DNA of 32,467 bases, taken from NCBI GenBank assembly GCA_910585015.1, contig CAJUCT010000039.1, positions 1 to 32,467 on the forward strand. The letters run 5' to 3'. Below the pieces are notes generated by a model. That model searched no databases. It had not been told where the DNA came from and was given only the letters and a program-made list of their open reading frames with translations. A program made the position numbers and the translations under genes. Positions 24,312 through 31,984 of this stretch are shown here, in pieces (within the stretch, counting starts at the first letter, position 1; each line of letters begins with the position of its first letter). This stretch comes from an uncultured Acetatifactor sp. Its GTDB lineage: Bacteria > Bacillota > Clostridia > Lachnospirales > Lachnospiraceae.

Positions 24312-24356
24312 AGAAAAATAAGAAAGGCAATACAAGATTATTGCTTGTATTGCCTT
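24312..24356 (-). terminator. Strong hairpin, minus-strand terminator
   Basis: AAGGCAATACAAG, a 7-nt loop and CTTGTATTGCCTT make a perfect 13-bp stem; on the minus strand it is followed by TTCTTATTTTTCTC. No intact minus-strand gene lies upstream of it, so it may belong to a lost gene or terminate stray transcription. Confidence 0.6.
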
Positions 24357-24475
24357 ATACATGAAACATTTAACTATCTTTTGAACGACAGCCGAAAAGT
24401 AAAGACTTCTTTGCCCTGTGGGAGCGTTATGAGGAGCAGAGAGAAGGCTCAACCCGCGATATGCATTAACATCCC

Positions 24476-24504
24476 TTGAGTCTGGCGGGTACATGTGATA
24501 AAAT
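24476..24504 (+). promoter_or_regulatory. Promoter of the DUF4261-DUF1266 operon
   Basis: TTGAGT (24476-24481) and TAAAAT (24499-24504) are 17 nt apart, about 39 nt before the ATG. Confidence 0.6.
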
Positions 24505-24542
24505 GGATGTAGCAGTTTACATCATACGAGGAGGACAGGCAA

Positions 24543-25637
24543 ATGAATGAACAGAGGCAATACGCCACAGCAGTGATGGAAGAATGGCTTACCCATCCCC
24601 AGGAGCTGGGAAAGAAACCTGCGAGACTTGAGATTGCGGGGGAGTTCGATCTGCACGACCTGCACTACTATATTTTCAAGTTTAAGAAATCCGTTTTTGA
24701 TTCATGGAGAGTGGCCGTCTGCGGGGGCTATGAGGGAGACAGCCTGGGGCACTGCGGCCATATCTTCAGCGAGATGGAGCCCTATGATCCGTCCACCGCA
24801 GAGGAAAAATGTGTGGAAATGGTAGAAAAAATGCGTCAGTACTGGATGGATCGGGCCGCCGGAGAGGAAGACGGGGATCAGAACGCGGACAATGCCGGCG
24901 GAAATTTTGTTGGATTCGTGCTGCTGTCTACGCCGACGCTCGATGTGGCGGAGTTTTGCAGGGTTCTGAAAGAAGACTGGGGAATTGAATGCCCGGAAGA
25001 ATCTGAAAATACAGAAGATCAGGGTACAGCCGTCGCCTTTTATGAGGACGGCATGATGGCCACGGTTGGCTTGATGGAGGCCAAGGTTCCGGATGGCGAG
25101 GCGGAATATTGGGCCAATAGTAACTTTATGACCAGGGATAAATCAATCGCGGCGGCCCAAAATCATCAGGCTCACCTGCTGGTGGCCGTTTTGGGAAAAA
25201 ATTCACCTATGAAGGCAGGGGAGCTTTTTGTCAAAATCGCTTCCACCTGTCTGAAAGCCTCCAACGCTCTGGGAATATATGACTGCGGTACGGTATGGCT
25301 GCCGGAGGACTATATCCGGTTCGCGATGGTTATGAAGGATGGGGAATTTCCTTTGACCAATCTGGTATTTGTGGGATTGTATCAGAACGAAAAGGGTGTC
25401 AGCAGCTGGACCAATGGCCTGCGTTCCTTTGGGAAGGAGGAACTGGAGGTGATCGAAAGCGGCCAATCCCCTTCAGAGGTTTATGAATTAGTGCTGAATA
25501 TTTCCTCGTACATCCTGCAGGAAGGCGCGGTTCTGCGGGACGGGGAGACATTGGGTTATTCCGCGGAGCAAAAACTCCCCATAAAGCTCTCCCAGGGTGT
25601 TTTTGTGGAAGGACAGTCTTTGAAAATCGGATTTTGA
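24543..25637 (+). CDS. DUF4261-domain protein
   Basis: The 364-residue protein starts after GAGGAGG. Residues 1-110 form an unassigned N-terminal domain (FDLHDLHYYIFKFKKS). From about 125 onward it matches the DUF4261 layout: FVLLSTPTLDVAEFCRVLKE, AVAFYEDGMMATVGLMEAKVP, a His-rich helix AAQNHQAHLLVAVLG, then DCGTVWLPEDYI and NLVFVGLYQNEKGVSSWTNG. It is cytoplasmic by appearance. DUF4261 proteins have no established activity and are often found with immunity-type small proteins. The DUF1266-like gene follows after 46 nt, so they are one operon. Confidence 0.75.
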   Translation: MNEQRQYATAVMEEWLTHPQELGKKPARLEIAGEFDLHDLHYYIFKFKKSVFDSWRVAVCGGYEGDSLGHCGHIFSEMEPYDPSTAEEKCVEMVEKMRQYWMDRAAGEEDGDQNADNAGGNFVGFVLLSTPTLDVAEFCRVLKEDWGIECPEESENTEDQGTAVAFYEDGMMATVGLMEAKVPDGEAEYWANSNFMTRDKSIAAAQNHQAHLLVAVLGKNSPMKAGELFVKIASTCLKASNALGIYDCGTVWLPEDYIRFAMVMKDGEFPLTNLVFVGLYQNEKGVSSWTNGLRSFGKEELEVIESGQSPSEVYELVLNISSYILQEGAVLRDGETLGYSAEQKLPIKLSQGVFVEGQSLKIGF

Positions 25638-25683
25638 TTATTTACCCATATTTTACTGTGCCCTGACACAGAAAGGAGAAAAA

Positions 25684-26316
25684 ATGAATATACAAAACAG
25701 TTCAGAAGAACAGAATTGGGAAAATGTAACTACTCCACTGGATGATGTGGAGCGTTGGGTCCTGGCTACATATGCCATGTGGTCCGAGTATTATTCCGAG
25801 GGTGGCTGGCAGTATATTGCGGGGTCCTCGGATAAGGAGAAGTGCGCCTCCGACATGCAGGTGATGTTGAGCAGAGACTGGGAAATTGATAACCAGGAAG
25901 ATTTGCTGGATACAATAACCTATTTGACTGCTCTCTACCTGGACGATGAAAATGTTGATCTGGAAGACATTGAGACAGGGGCATGGGATCTCTGCCGTGC
26001 ATGCCAGATCCTTGGAATGGCTTTTGTGGCTGGTATTATCGACCGCGAGGAGATGATGGAATTGTCTTTGATGGTTGGCAGTATTATGCAGTGCTATTAC
26101 CCCTCCTGGATGCATCTGTACACCAGCTACATCAATGGTTACAGGGAATGGCGTCTGGAAGATGATGAAGAGGACGAGGAGGCTCTGGAAGCCGTGGAAG
26201 CCCGGGAACAAATCTGCAGGCAGCTGCTGATTATGCCCAATGGCCCCTGTTCGGTGCCCTGGGATCTGGAACTGCCGATTGAATTTGAGGACGACGAAGA
26301 AGAGGACGACGAGTAA
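25684..26316 (+). CDS. DUF1266-domain protein
   Basis: The 210-residue acidic protein has AGAAAGGAG 8 nt before its ATG. The DUF1266 core runs from about 60 to 160: LSRDWEIDNQEDLLDTI, then GAWDLCRACQILGMAFVAG, a helix with DREEMMELS, and the C-terminal YPSWMHLYTSYINGYREW motif. It is followed by a Glu/Asp-rich stretch and a very acidic tail (EFEDDEEEDDE). The family has no known biochemical activity. It is the last gene of the operon and is followed by a clear terminator. Confidence 0.8.
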   Translation: MNIQNSSEEQNWENVTTPLDDVERWVLATYAMWSEYYSEGGWQYIAGSSDKEKCASDMQVMLSRDWEIDNQEDLLDTITYLTALYLDDENVDLEDIETGAWDLCRACQILGMAFVAGIIDREEMMELSLMVGSIMQCYYPSWMHLYTSYINGYREWRLEDDEEDEEALEAVEAREQICRQLLIMPNGPCSVPWDLELPIEFEDDEEEDDE

Positions 26317-26352
26317 AATTTTAAAGGCGGCAGCAAGGTATACATACAATTT

Positions 26353-26399
26353 TGGCGGGGCACTGAAAAATGATCTTTTCAATGCCCCGCCATATTTTT
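26353..26399 (+). terminator. Rho-independent terminator after the DUF1266 gene
   Basis: TGGCGGGGCA and TGCCCCGCCA close a long stem that continues inward (TGAAAA with TTTTCA, one mismatch) and is followed by TATTTTTA on the plus strand. It also separates this operon from the convergent anti-sigma gene. Confidence 0.9.
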
Positions 26400-26405
26400 A
26401 AATAC

Positions 26406-27386
26406 TCAGGAATTTTCCTTCCCTTTTCCGCCTTTAACAATCCCGGAAACAATCAGAACAATTCCCGCCAGGATACAACTCAGCAGAAGCAGCCACTTCA
26501 TATTGCCGTCAATTGTGCTGACCCTCCAGACAAACGGTCTGAAAACTGGCAGCGGTATTCTGCTGCCCATACACATATGAATAAAATAATCTGCAAAAAA
26601 TCCGAAAACACCAATACCCGCCGTACAGATTCCCGCCTTGAGCAGCCCGCCCAATTTCGCATAGCGGATCAGCAGGAACAGGAGCCACACAAACACCAGA
26701 ATCGGCAGGGAAATGACGGGCGCAATCTTCCGAAATTCAGCCGATTTCGTATAAGTCCCAATGCCAAGCATCATCAACCCAAAGAACAGCGTAGCCGATG
26801 TCATAACCGTCAGTCCTTTCTGATTGCCAAGCAGTCCTTTGAGGGGCTTGGTATAGACCGCAATGGGCAGAAAACACACGGAAAATCCCAGCAAAACCGA
26901 TGGCGCCGCAATGAAAAACCACCGCCCCTGCGTATAAATGCAAATGACTCCCAGGAGCAATAACAGGCTGGCTGTAAATGTGCCCAGCGTCCAGAGCAGT
27001 TTATTTTCCGGCATGACCAGCGGTATCACAATCAGGGACGCCGCCGTGACCAGTGAGGCCAGAACGATGAAGAACCAATCCAGCGCCGCCCCGGTTGCCA
27101 GATTGACAATCAGGCACACCAGAACCGGAATCATAAAAATGCCGGCAATGACAGCGCCTATCGCAGTGGATTTCCGTTTAAAAAAGCTGGCCTGACGGCG
27201 AAGCACATCCCCTGTCTCCGCTCTCAGACGGGTCTCAATCTCCATGCTGTGCATTTGCCCCAGAAGCGCGGAGCAATCCCCGCACTCCGCAAGATGCTCT
27301 TTTACAAGTTCCCTGCTCTCGTCACTGCAGATCTGATCCGCATAGAGGGGTAATAAATCCCGGATTACATTACAATTCAGTTTCAT
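26406..27386 (-). CDS. Anti-sigma factor-like membrane protein with zf-HC2 domain
   Basis: The 326-residue protein begins with a zinc-type anti-sigma domain: CNVIRDLLPLYADQICSDES and KEHLAECGDC (His31, Cys35 and Cys38 of the HxxxCxxC motif). About eight hydrophobic segments follow from residue 70. It is encoded behind an ECF sigma gene (117-nt gap), so it should bind and hold that sigma factor at the membrane until a signal is sensed. The ATG at 27386 has AAAGGA 9 nt upstream. The many membrane spans are more than in classical single-span anti-sigmas and could be the sensor part. Confidence 0.85.
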   Translation of the reverse strand: MKLNCNVIRDLLPLYADQICSDESRELVKEHLAECGDCSALLGQMHSMEIETRLRAETGDVLRRQASFFKRKSTAIGAVIAGIFMIPVLVCLIVNLATGAALDWFFIVLASLVTAASLIVIPLVMPENKLLWTLGTFTASLLLLLGVICIYTQGRWFFIAAPSVLLGFSVCFLPIAVYTKPLKGLLGNQKGLTVMTSATLFFGLMMLGIGTYTKSAEFRKIAPVISLPILVFVWLLFLLIRYAKLGGLLKAGICTAGIGVFGFFADYFIHMCMGSRIPLPVFRPFVWRVSTIDGNMKWLLLLSCILAGIVLIVSGIVKGGKGKENS

Positions 27387-27503
27387 GAACACTCATCCTT
27401 TCTACAATTTAAGTTCCGCATTCATCCAATCAGCGCCTCCACTCACAGAGTAATCTATGGCCGCATATGGCGTCCCGGAAACCTCTGTGTACTGTCCGGG
27501 CGA

Positions 27504-27989
27504 TTACTGATTTAACAAATGCTGGAGTTTCAGTTTTGCGCGATGGTATGTAACCCTCGCCCAATTTTCTGTTTTCTCGCAGATAGCTCCAATCTCCCGG
27601 AAAGACAACTCACCGAATATCCGCAGTTCAAATACTTTGCGGTAAGGATCCTCCAACTCCTGCAGTGCCAGATGAATTCGGCAGGACGCGTCCTTGTCCT
27701 CCACCTCGCTCTCGATATTGATGCCGCTGTCCACATCCGCGTCGAAGTCTATCTCTGTGCTTTTTGACTGCCGCCGCATCTCGTCGAGATAAAGATTTCT
27801 GGCAATGGCGCATAGCCATGTCACCTCGTTTGATTCCCCACGAAACGCGCTTTCTGCGGTAAACGCCTTGTAAAATGCCTCTTGGGTAATCTCCTCCGCC
27901 ATATGCCTCTTTTTGGCAAGCGCCATAACATAGGAGTAAACCCGCATATAATACGTTTCATACAGTTTTTCAAACGTTTCCCTCTCCAC
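27504..27989 (-). CDS. ECF-type RNA polymerase sigma factor
   Basis: The 161-residue protein has sigma region 2 (FEKLYETYYMRVYSYVMALA, AEEITQEAFYKAF, TWLCAIARNLYLDEMRR) and region 4 (LQELEDPYRKVFELRIFG, LSFREIGAICEKTENWARV, TYHRAKLKL), without regions 1 and 3, as usual for ECF factors. The start is GTG at 27989 with GAGGTGA 7 nt upstream. The zinc-type anti-sigma follows. A TGTAAC/CGTC promoter just upstream suggests autoregulation. Its regulon cannot be seen from the window. Confidence 0.93.
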   Translation of the reverse strand: MERETFEKLYETYYMRVYSYVMALAKKRHMAEEITQEAFYKAFTAESAFRGESNEVTWLCAIARNLYLDEMRRQSKSTEIDFDADVDSGINIESEVEDKDASCRIHLALQELEDPYRKVFELRIFGELSFREIGAICEKTENWARVTYHRAKLKLQHLLNQ

Positions 27990-28024
27990 GTACCATCACC
28001 TCTTTTCTGTTGCTTCATAGGTTG

Positions 28025-28050
28025 GACGCATAAATCTCTAAAATGTTACA
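28025..28050 (-). promoter_or_regulatory. ECF-type promoter of the sigma/anti-sigma genes
   Basis: On the minus strand, TGTAAC (28045-28050) and CGTC (28025-28028) are 16 nt apart, closely like known ECF promoters (for example TGTAAC-N17-CGAC of Bacillus sigma-X). They lie 36 nt before the sigma start. An ECF factor activating its own gene is the common arrangement. Confidence 0.7.
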
Positions 28051-28072
28051 AAAAATTTACCATTAATATAGA

Positions 28073-28100
28073 GGCTGTGAAAAAATCTTTTTTCACAGCC
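28073..28100 (-). terminator. Terminator hairpin after the ABC exporter genes
   Basis: GGCTGTGAAAAAA and TTTTTTCACAGCC form a perfect 13-bp inverted repeat with a 2-nt centre, 8 nt beyond the stop of the ABC gene. The A/T block gives a U-rich strand inside the stem in either direction. Confidence 0.7.
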
Positions 28101-28107
28101 CCCATAC

Positions 28108-29916
28108 TCATTCATAATACTGTGCCTGGGCATGCCAGAGTTCATAGTACCTGCCGCCTTTCTGGGCCAGCAGCTCGCCGTGGCTGCCGGTCTGCACTAT
28201 TTGGCCCTGGTCGAATACTGCTATCTTGTCGCAGAATCGGCAGGAGGCCAGCCTGTGGCTGATGTAGACGGCCGTCTTGTCCTTGGCGATCCCGTTAAAC
28301 CTGCTGAACACCTCATATTCCGAGACCGGGTCCAGGGCGGCGGTGGGCTCGTCCAAAATCACAAAGGGCGCATCCTTATAGAGGGCGCGGGCCAGGGCTA
28401 TTTTCTGGGCCTCACCCCCGGAGATCTCCACACCGTCCTTGTCACAGTCCTTATATAAATAAGTGTCCAGTCCCTTGTCCATGGCTGCCAGTCGTTCCCC
28501 AAATCCCGCCTGTACCAGACACTGTCCTGCCCGCGCCTCATCATAGACTGTGCCTGCTGCCACATTTTGTCCCAAAGTAAAGGAAAACAGCCGGAAATCC
28601 TGAAAAACCACGGAGAAGATAGACATATACTCGTCATAGTCATACTTTTTGATGTTGACGCCGTTGAGCAGGATCTCTCCCTCCGTGGGATCGTACAGGC
28701 GGCACATCAGCTTGATAAAGGTAGTCTTGCCGCTGCCGTTCATGCCCACCACAGCCAGCTTCTCCCCCACCTTGAATTTCAGATTCACATGACGCAGGAC
28801 ATATTCCCGGGTATGGGGATACCGAAAAGACACATCCCGAAACTCCACGTTGTAGTCATTGTCATCCCGCTTTTCCACCGTCAGTGATCCCTGGTACATA
28901 TGATTAGGGATATCAAAATAGGAAAAATAGCGTTTCATGTATTTCTGGTTCACAAGGGCTGTCTGCAGGCTGGATGCCAGACCGGACGCCGCCTCCAGCA
29001 GCAGCATGACGCAGGACACATATCTGGCGATGGAACCCACACTGACCCCTCCGCCCAAAGCGGCGGACAAAAGCAGCAGATACACGCCAAACTGCAAGGC
29101 ACGACTCATAATCACATTGGCAAGCGAAGCTCTCGCCTGTCCCATATTTTTCCTGTGCTCCGCCTCACAGTACGCTCTGTTTATGGACATGCTATACGCC
29201 GAGAGTCCCTCCGCCATTCCATAGATCCGGATGTCCTTGCCGCTGTGGTAATCATCCACATATTGCTGAAATTTTCCCCTTAACATATTTCTGTTGACGC
29301 ATTCCCCATAGAAGCGGTCGCTAAGTTCTTCCACTCTTTTTGTGGTGATAATTTTGCACAGGATCGTCAGCGCCAGTCCGGCGGCCAAAGCCGCCTTCGC
29401 GGAAAGGGAGATGGTTTTCAGGAAGAGAAGGGACGCTGTCAGCCACAGGGACATCCCTATTTTAGTCACATGGCCGGTGATCCCCTCCAAGCTGCTGAAC
29501 AGCCGATAGATATTATACCCAACCCGGGTCTCTCTCTGGATTCTGTCACGAAGCAGGGCCACCTCCCGATCTTCAATGGACTCAAATGCCATCTGCATGG
29601 TTTTCTCCGAATATTTCCAATCTTCGCTGCGGTACATCTCCGTAGCGGCCATGCGGCGCCGTGAGTCCAGATAGGCGCGCGCCAGGCTGAGGAGGAAAAC
29701 AATCCCCACTGTGAGAAGCACATAAAGCGCAAGTTCTCCGACCCCGCTCCCCTCATACAGCCGGTCCAGCAGCCGGGCCGAAAAGTAAATCGGCACATAG
29801 GGCAAAACGGCTCCTATAAAGCTGGCCAGTATCATACATATGGTATGGGCTTTACTCAGGGAAAAGAGCAAGCCCACGGACTTTCTGGCAATCTGTATAT
29901 GTTCTGTTAATTTCAT
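28108..29916 (-). CDS. ABC exporter half-transporter 2 (membrane and ATPase domains)
   Basis: The 602-residue protein has an N-terminal six-span membrane domain (about 20-330) and an ATPase domain with Walker A GMNGSGKTT, Q-loop VVFQDFRLF, signature ISGGEAQK, Walker B FVILDEPTAALD and switch ISHRLAS. It pairs with the gene upstream to form a heterodimeric exporter, perhaps of a peptide or drug. The ATG at 29916 is taken although its upstream site (GGGGG) is weak; the longer frame to 29979 would start inside the structured repeat and overlap the previous stop. A possible translational coupling to the upstream gene would fit. Confidence 0.88.
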   Translation of the reverse strand: MKLTEHIQIARKSVGLLFSLSKAHTICMILASFIGAVLPYVPIYFSARLLDRLYEGSGVGELALYVLLTVGIVFLLSLARAYLDSRRRMAATEMYRSEDWKYSEKTMQMAFESIEDREVALLRDRIQRETRVGYNIYRLFSSLEGITGHVTKIGMSLWLTASLLFLKTISLSAKAALAAGLALTILCKIITTKRVEELSDRFYGECVNRNMLRGKFQQYVDDYHSGKDIRIYGMAEGLSAYSMSINRAYCEAEHRKNMGQARASLANVIMSRALQFGVYLLLLSAALGGGVSVGSIARYVSCVMLLLEAASGLASSLQTALVNQKYMKRYFSYFDIPNHMYQGSLTVEKRDDNDYNVEFRDVSFRYPHTREYVLRHVNLKFKVGEKLAVVGMNGSGKTTFIKLMCRLYDPTEGEILLNGVNIKKYDYDEYMSIFSVVFQDFRLFSFTLGQNVAAGTVYDEARAGQCLVQAGFGERLAAMDKGLDTYLYKDCDKDGVEISGGEAQKIALARALYKDAPFVILDEPTAALDPVSEYEVFSRFNGIAKDKTAVYISHRLASCRFCDKIAVFDQGQIVQTGSHGELLAQKGGRYYELWHAQAQYYE

Positions 29917-29960
29917 CGTTATACCCCCGCGCGATTTAACCGCATGCCAATCAATATTTG

Positions 29961-29997
29961 ACCCCTTCCTGCGCATCACAGGCTGGCCTGCGCAGCC
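29961..29997. repeat. Degenerate partial copy of the structured repeat
   Basis: CTTCCTGCGCATCACAGGC, TG, GCCTGCGCAGCC is a variant of the 8047-8289 unit around its GC-rich palindrome, with one mismatched pair in the stem. Hairpin A is missing. It covers the stop codon of the upstream ABC gene and ends before the downstream start. Confidence 0.65.
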
Positions 29998-31844
29998 TCC
30001 AAGCTTGTTTCTCCCTCATAATCCTCCCTGTACCAACAGCTTTGCATCTGATACAAATCGCTGTATTCGCCGCCCAGCGCAAGAAGTTCTTCATGGCTTC
30101 CCTCCTCGGTGATTCTCCCCTCTTTCAGATACAGAATCCTGTCACAGAACTGCGTAGATGCCAGCCTGTGAGAGATAAACAGGGATGTCTTTGCCTGGGA
30201 CATACGGTTGTATTGTAGGTAAATCTGATTTTCCGCTATGGGGTCCAGCGCCGCAGTGGGCTCGTCCAGCACCAGAATGGGGGCGTTCTTGTACAGCGCC
30301 CTGGCCAGCATCAGTTTTTGCAGCTGGCCTCCCGACAACTCCGTGCCATCCTGGTTGACCTGCTTATCCAGTTTTGTGTGGATTCCCTGGGGCAGCGCGT
30401 CTATTTTGTCCCCCAGGCCCGCCAGCCTTATACATTTCTGTATTTTCTCTAAGTCCAGTCCATCGCCGATTTCCCCGGCCACAGTCTCCGCAAGAGAGAA
30501 AAAAGCGGTTTTTACCTCCTGGAACACCGGTGAGAACAGGCGGTAATAATCACTGAGAGCAAATTGCTCCGCGGGTATGCCGTTAATCCTGATTTCTCCC
30601 TGCGTGGGCTGGTACAAACCGCACAGAAGCTTTACCAAAGTGGTTTTTCCGGCTCCGTTCAGGCCCACCAACGCAATCTTCTCGCCGGGTTTTACAGTAA
30701 AATGAATGTCCCGCAGGGTATCCGCACTGGCCCCCTCATAGCGGAAAGACACATGTTCAAAAGTAATCTCCGGCGCTCCCTGTAAGTGCTTTTCTATGTC
30801 CGCCTCCCCTGTGCCATCCTGCTGCGGCAAGTTCATGTACTGACGGTAATCACATATATTCAGGCTGGATGTATGCATACCGCTTAACTCGTCTAGGATG
30901 TTGCCCACAAAGGAAGCAAACATGGAGATGGCGGAAAAATACAGCACAAAACCATCCACGGTTATCTCCCCCGCAAGAGTCATACGGATCAGCAGGGCAT
31001 ACGCCGCCCCATCCCGCAGCAGGATTACAGCCAGATCCGCAATCCGGGACAAAAACTCTCTCCAGGTCTGTCTTTTCTCCCATTTCAGGCGCTCCCTGGC
31101 CAGTCCACGATATGTCTCCCGAAGCCAGCCCGCCAGCCCATAGATTCGAATGTCCTTGGCGGCCTCAAAATCCGAGGGCATACGCTGTACATATTCCAGC
31201 TTGCGCTCAATGTCCGCCCATTTCCCCCTGTTGGCGTATTCCCACTTGCGGTACAGTCGGGCGCAAAACCAGTTGACCAGAGGGGCAATAGTCAGAATCG
31301 GTGCCAGCCAGGGGCTGACAATGGTAATCACCGACCCGAACAGGCAGTAGCAGCCTATATTCTCCGCCAGCTTCAGGCTTCTCCTGGGCAGGTCGCAGAC
31401 AGGCAGTGCGCCGTTCCACTGAGCGGTGGCCCACACGGCCCGATCATGCAGATCCCGGTTTTCCTTTTTCTCATAAATCTGGTAAAAGCAATCCATGGAT
31501 TTCCTGTCCAGTTCCCCGATCTTTTGATACCGGTATCTGCTCAGGCCGGATTGGGACATGCCAGTGAAAAACAACATAAGCGTGTCCGCCGCAAGCATCA
31601 GTAACAGCAGCATACCCATGCGCCAGGCCCCGTGGGCCAGACTCTCCCCCCTGGTGACTTCTCCCACCACCAGAGCAGGCAGATATACCGCCCCCCAGGC
31701 CAGAAAAATATTGAGAGGCACTTGCAGCACCATCAGCCCAAATAGCACGGGAGCGCCCTTCAGCATACCTTTGAAACTCCAGACGGCATTGCTGAATACA
31801 CTGCGGTAAGGTCTGCCGCTCTCTTTCTTTTTTTCCGATTTCAA
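29976..31844 (-). CDS. ABC exporter half-transporter 1 (membrane and ATPase domains)
   Basis: The 622-residue protein has a membrane domain (about 25-320) and an ATPase domain with Walker A GLNGAGKTT, signature LSGGQLQK, Walker B ILVLDEPTAALD and switch ISHRLAS. The TTG at 31844 is preferred since AGAGGTGA lies 5-6 nt upstream; a GTG at 31853 sits inside that site. The last seven residues and the stop come from the degenerate repeat at 29961-29997. It is first of a two-gene operon with its partner 60 nt downstream, behind an AgrC-like kinase gene. Cargo is unknown; regulation by a LytTR-type system fits bacteriocin or peptide immunity exporters. Confidence 0.88.
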   Translation of the reverse strand: MKSEKKKESGRPYRSVFSNAVWSFKGMLKGAPVLFGLMVLQVPLNIFLAWGAVYLPALVVGEVTRGESLAHGAWRMGMLLLLMLAADTLMLFFTGMSQSGLSRYRYQKIGELDRKSMDCFYQIYEKKENRDLHDRAVWATAQWNGALPVCDLPRRSLKLAENIGCYCLFGSVITIVSPWLAPILTIAPLVNWFCARLYRKWEYANRGKWADIERKLEYVQRMPSDFEAAKDIRIYGLAGWLRETYRGLARERLKWEKRQTWREFLSRIADLAVILLRDGAAYALLIRMTLAGEITVDGFVLYFSAISMFASFVGNILDELSGMHTSSLNICDYRQYMNLPQQDGTGEADIEKHLQGAPEITFEHVSFRYEGASADTLRDIHFTVKPGEKIALVGLNGAGKTTLVKLLCGLYQPTQGEIRINGIPAEQFALSDYYRLFSPVFQEVKTAFFSLAETVAGEIGDGLDLEKIQKCIRLAGLGDKIDALPQGIHTKLDKQVNQDGTELSGGQLQKLMLARALYKNAPILVLDEPTAALDPIAENQIYLQYNRMSQAKTSLFISHRLASTQFCDRILYLKEGRITEEGSHEELLALGGEYSDLYQMQSCWYREDYEGETSLEAAQASL

Positions 31845-31891
31845 AATTATCACCTCTTACTCCGATATACTAAACTTTCCTCTGCCTGCCC

Positions 31892-31955
31892 ATTCTATCA
31901 TGCACACTTAAAAAAAAAGCAATCCGTACACGAAACGCTCCGGCCCGTACACGAA
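31892..31955 (-). promoter_or_regulatory. Promoter with LytTR-type direct repeats before the ABC exporter
   Basis: The plus strand has two perfect CCGTACACGAA repeats (31924-31934 and 31945-31955), 21 bp apart, that is two helical turns. LytTR regulators such as AgrA and ComE bind 9-bp direct repeats with about this period. A minus-strand -10 box TAGAAT (31892-31897) lies 26 nt closer to the gene and has no proper -35, so the repeats would sit at about -38 to -69 as an activator site. Confidence 0.6.
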
Positions 31956-31984
31956 TTGCGCATAGTCTTATCGCACAATATATT

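Larger units (their letters stand above)
24178..24542. other. Intergenic region between divergent DUF genes
   Basis: This 365-nt gap holds a strong hairpin (24324-24356) and the promoter of the DUF4261-like gene. On the plus strand, about 24372-24470 contains a short open stretch with a coding look (KDFFALWERYEEQ, then a stop), which may be the end of a lost gene. No start or family could be assigned to it. Confidence 0.4.
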
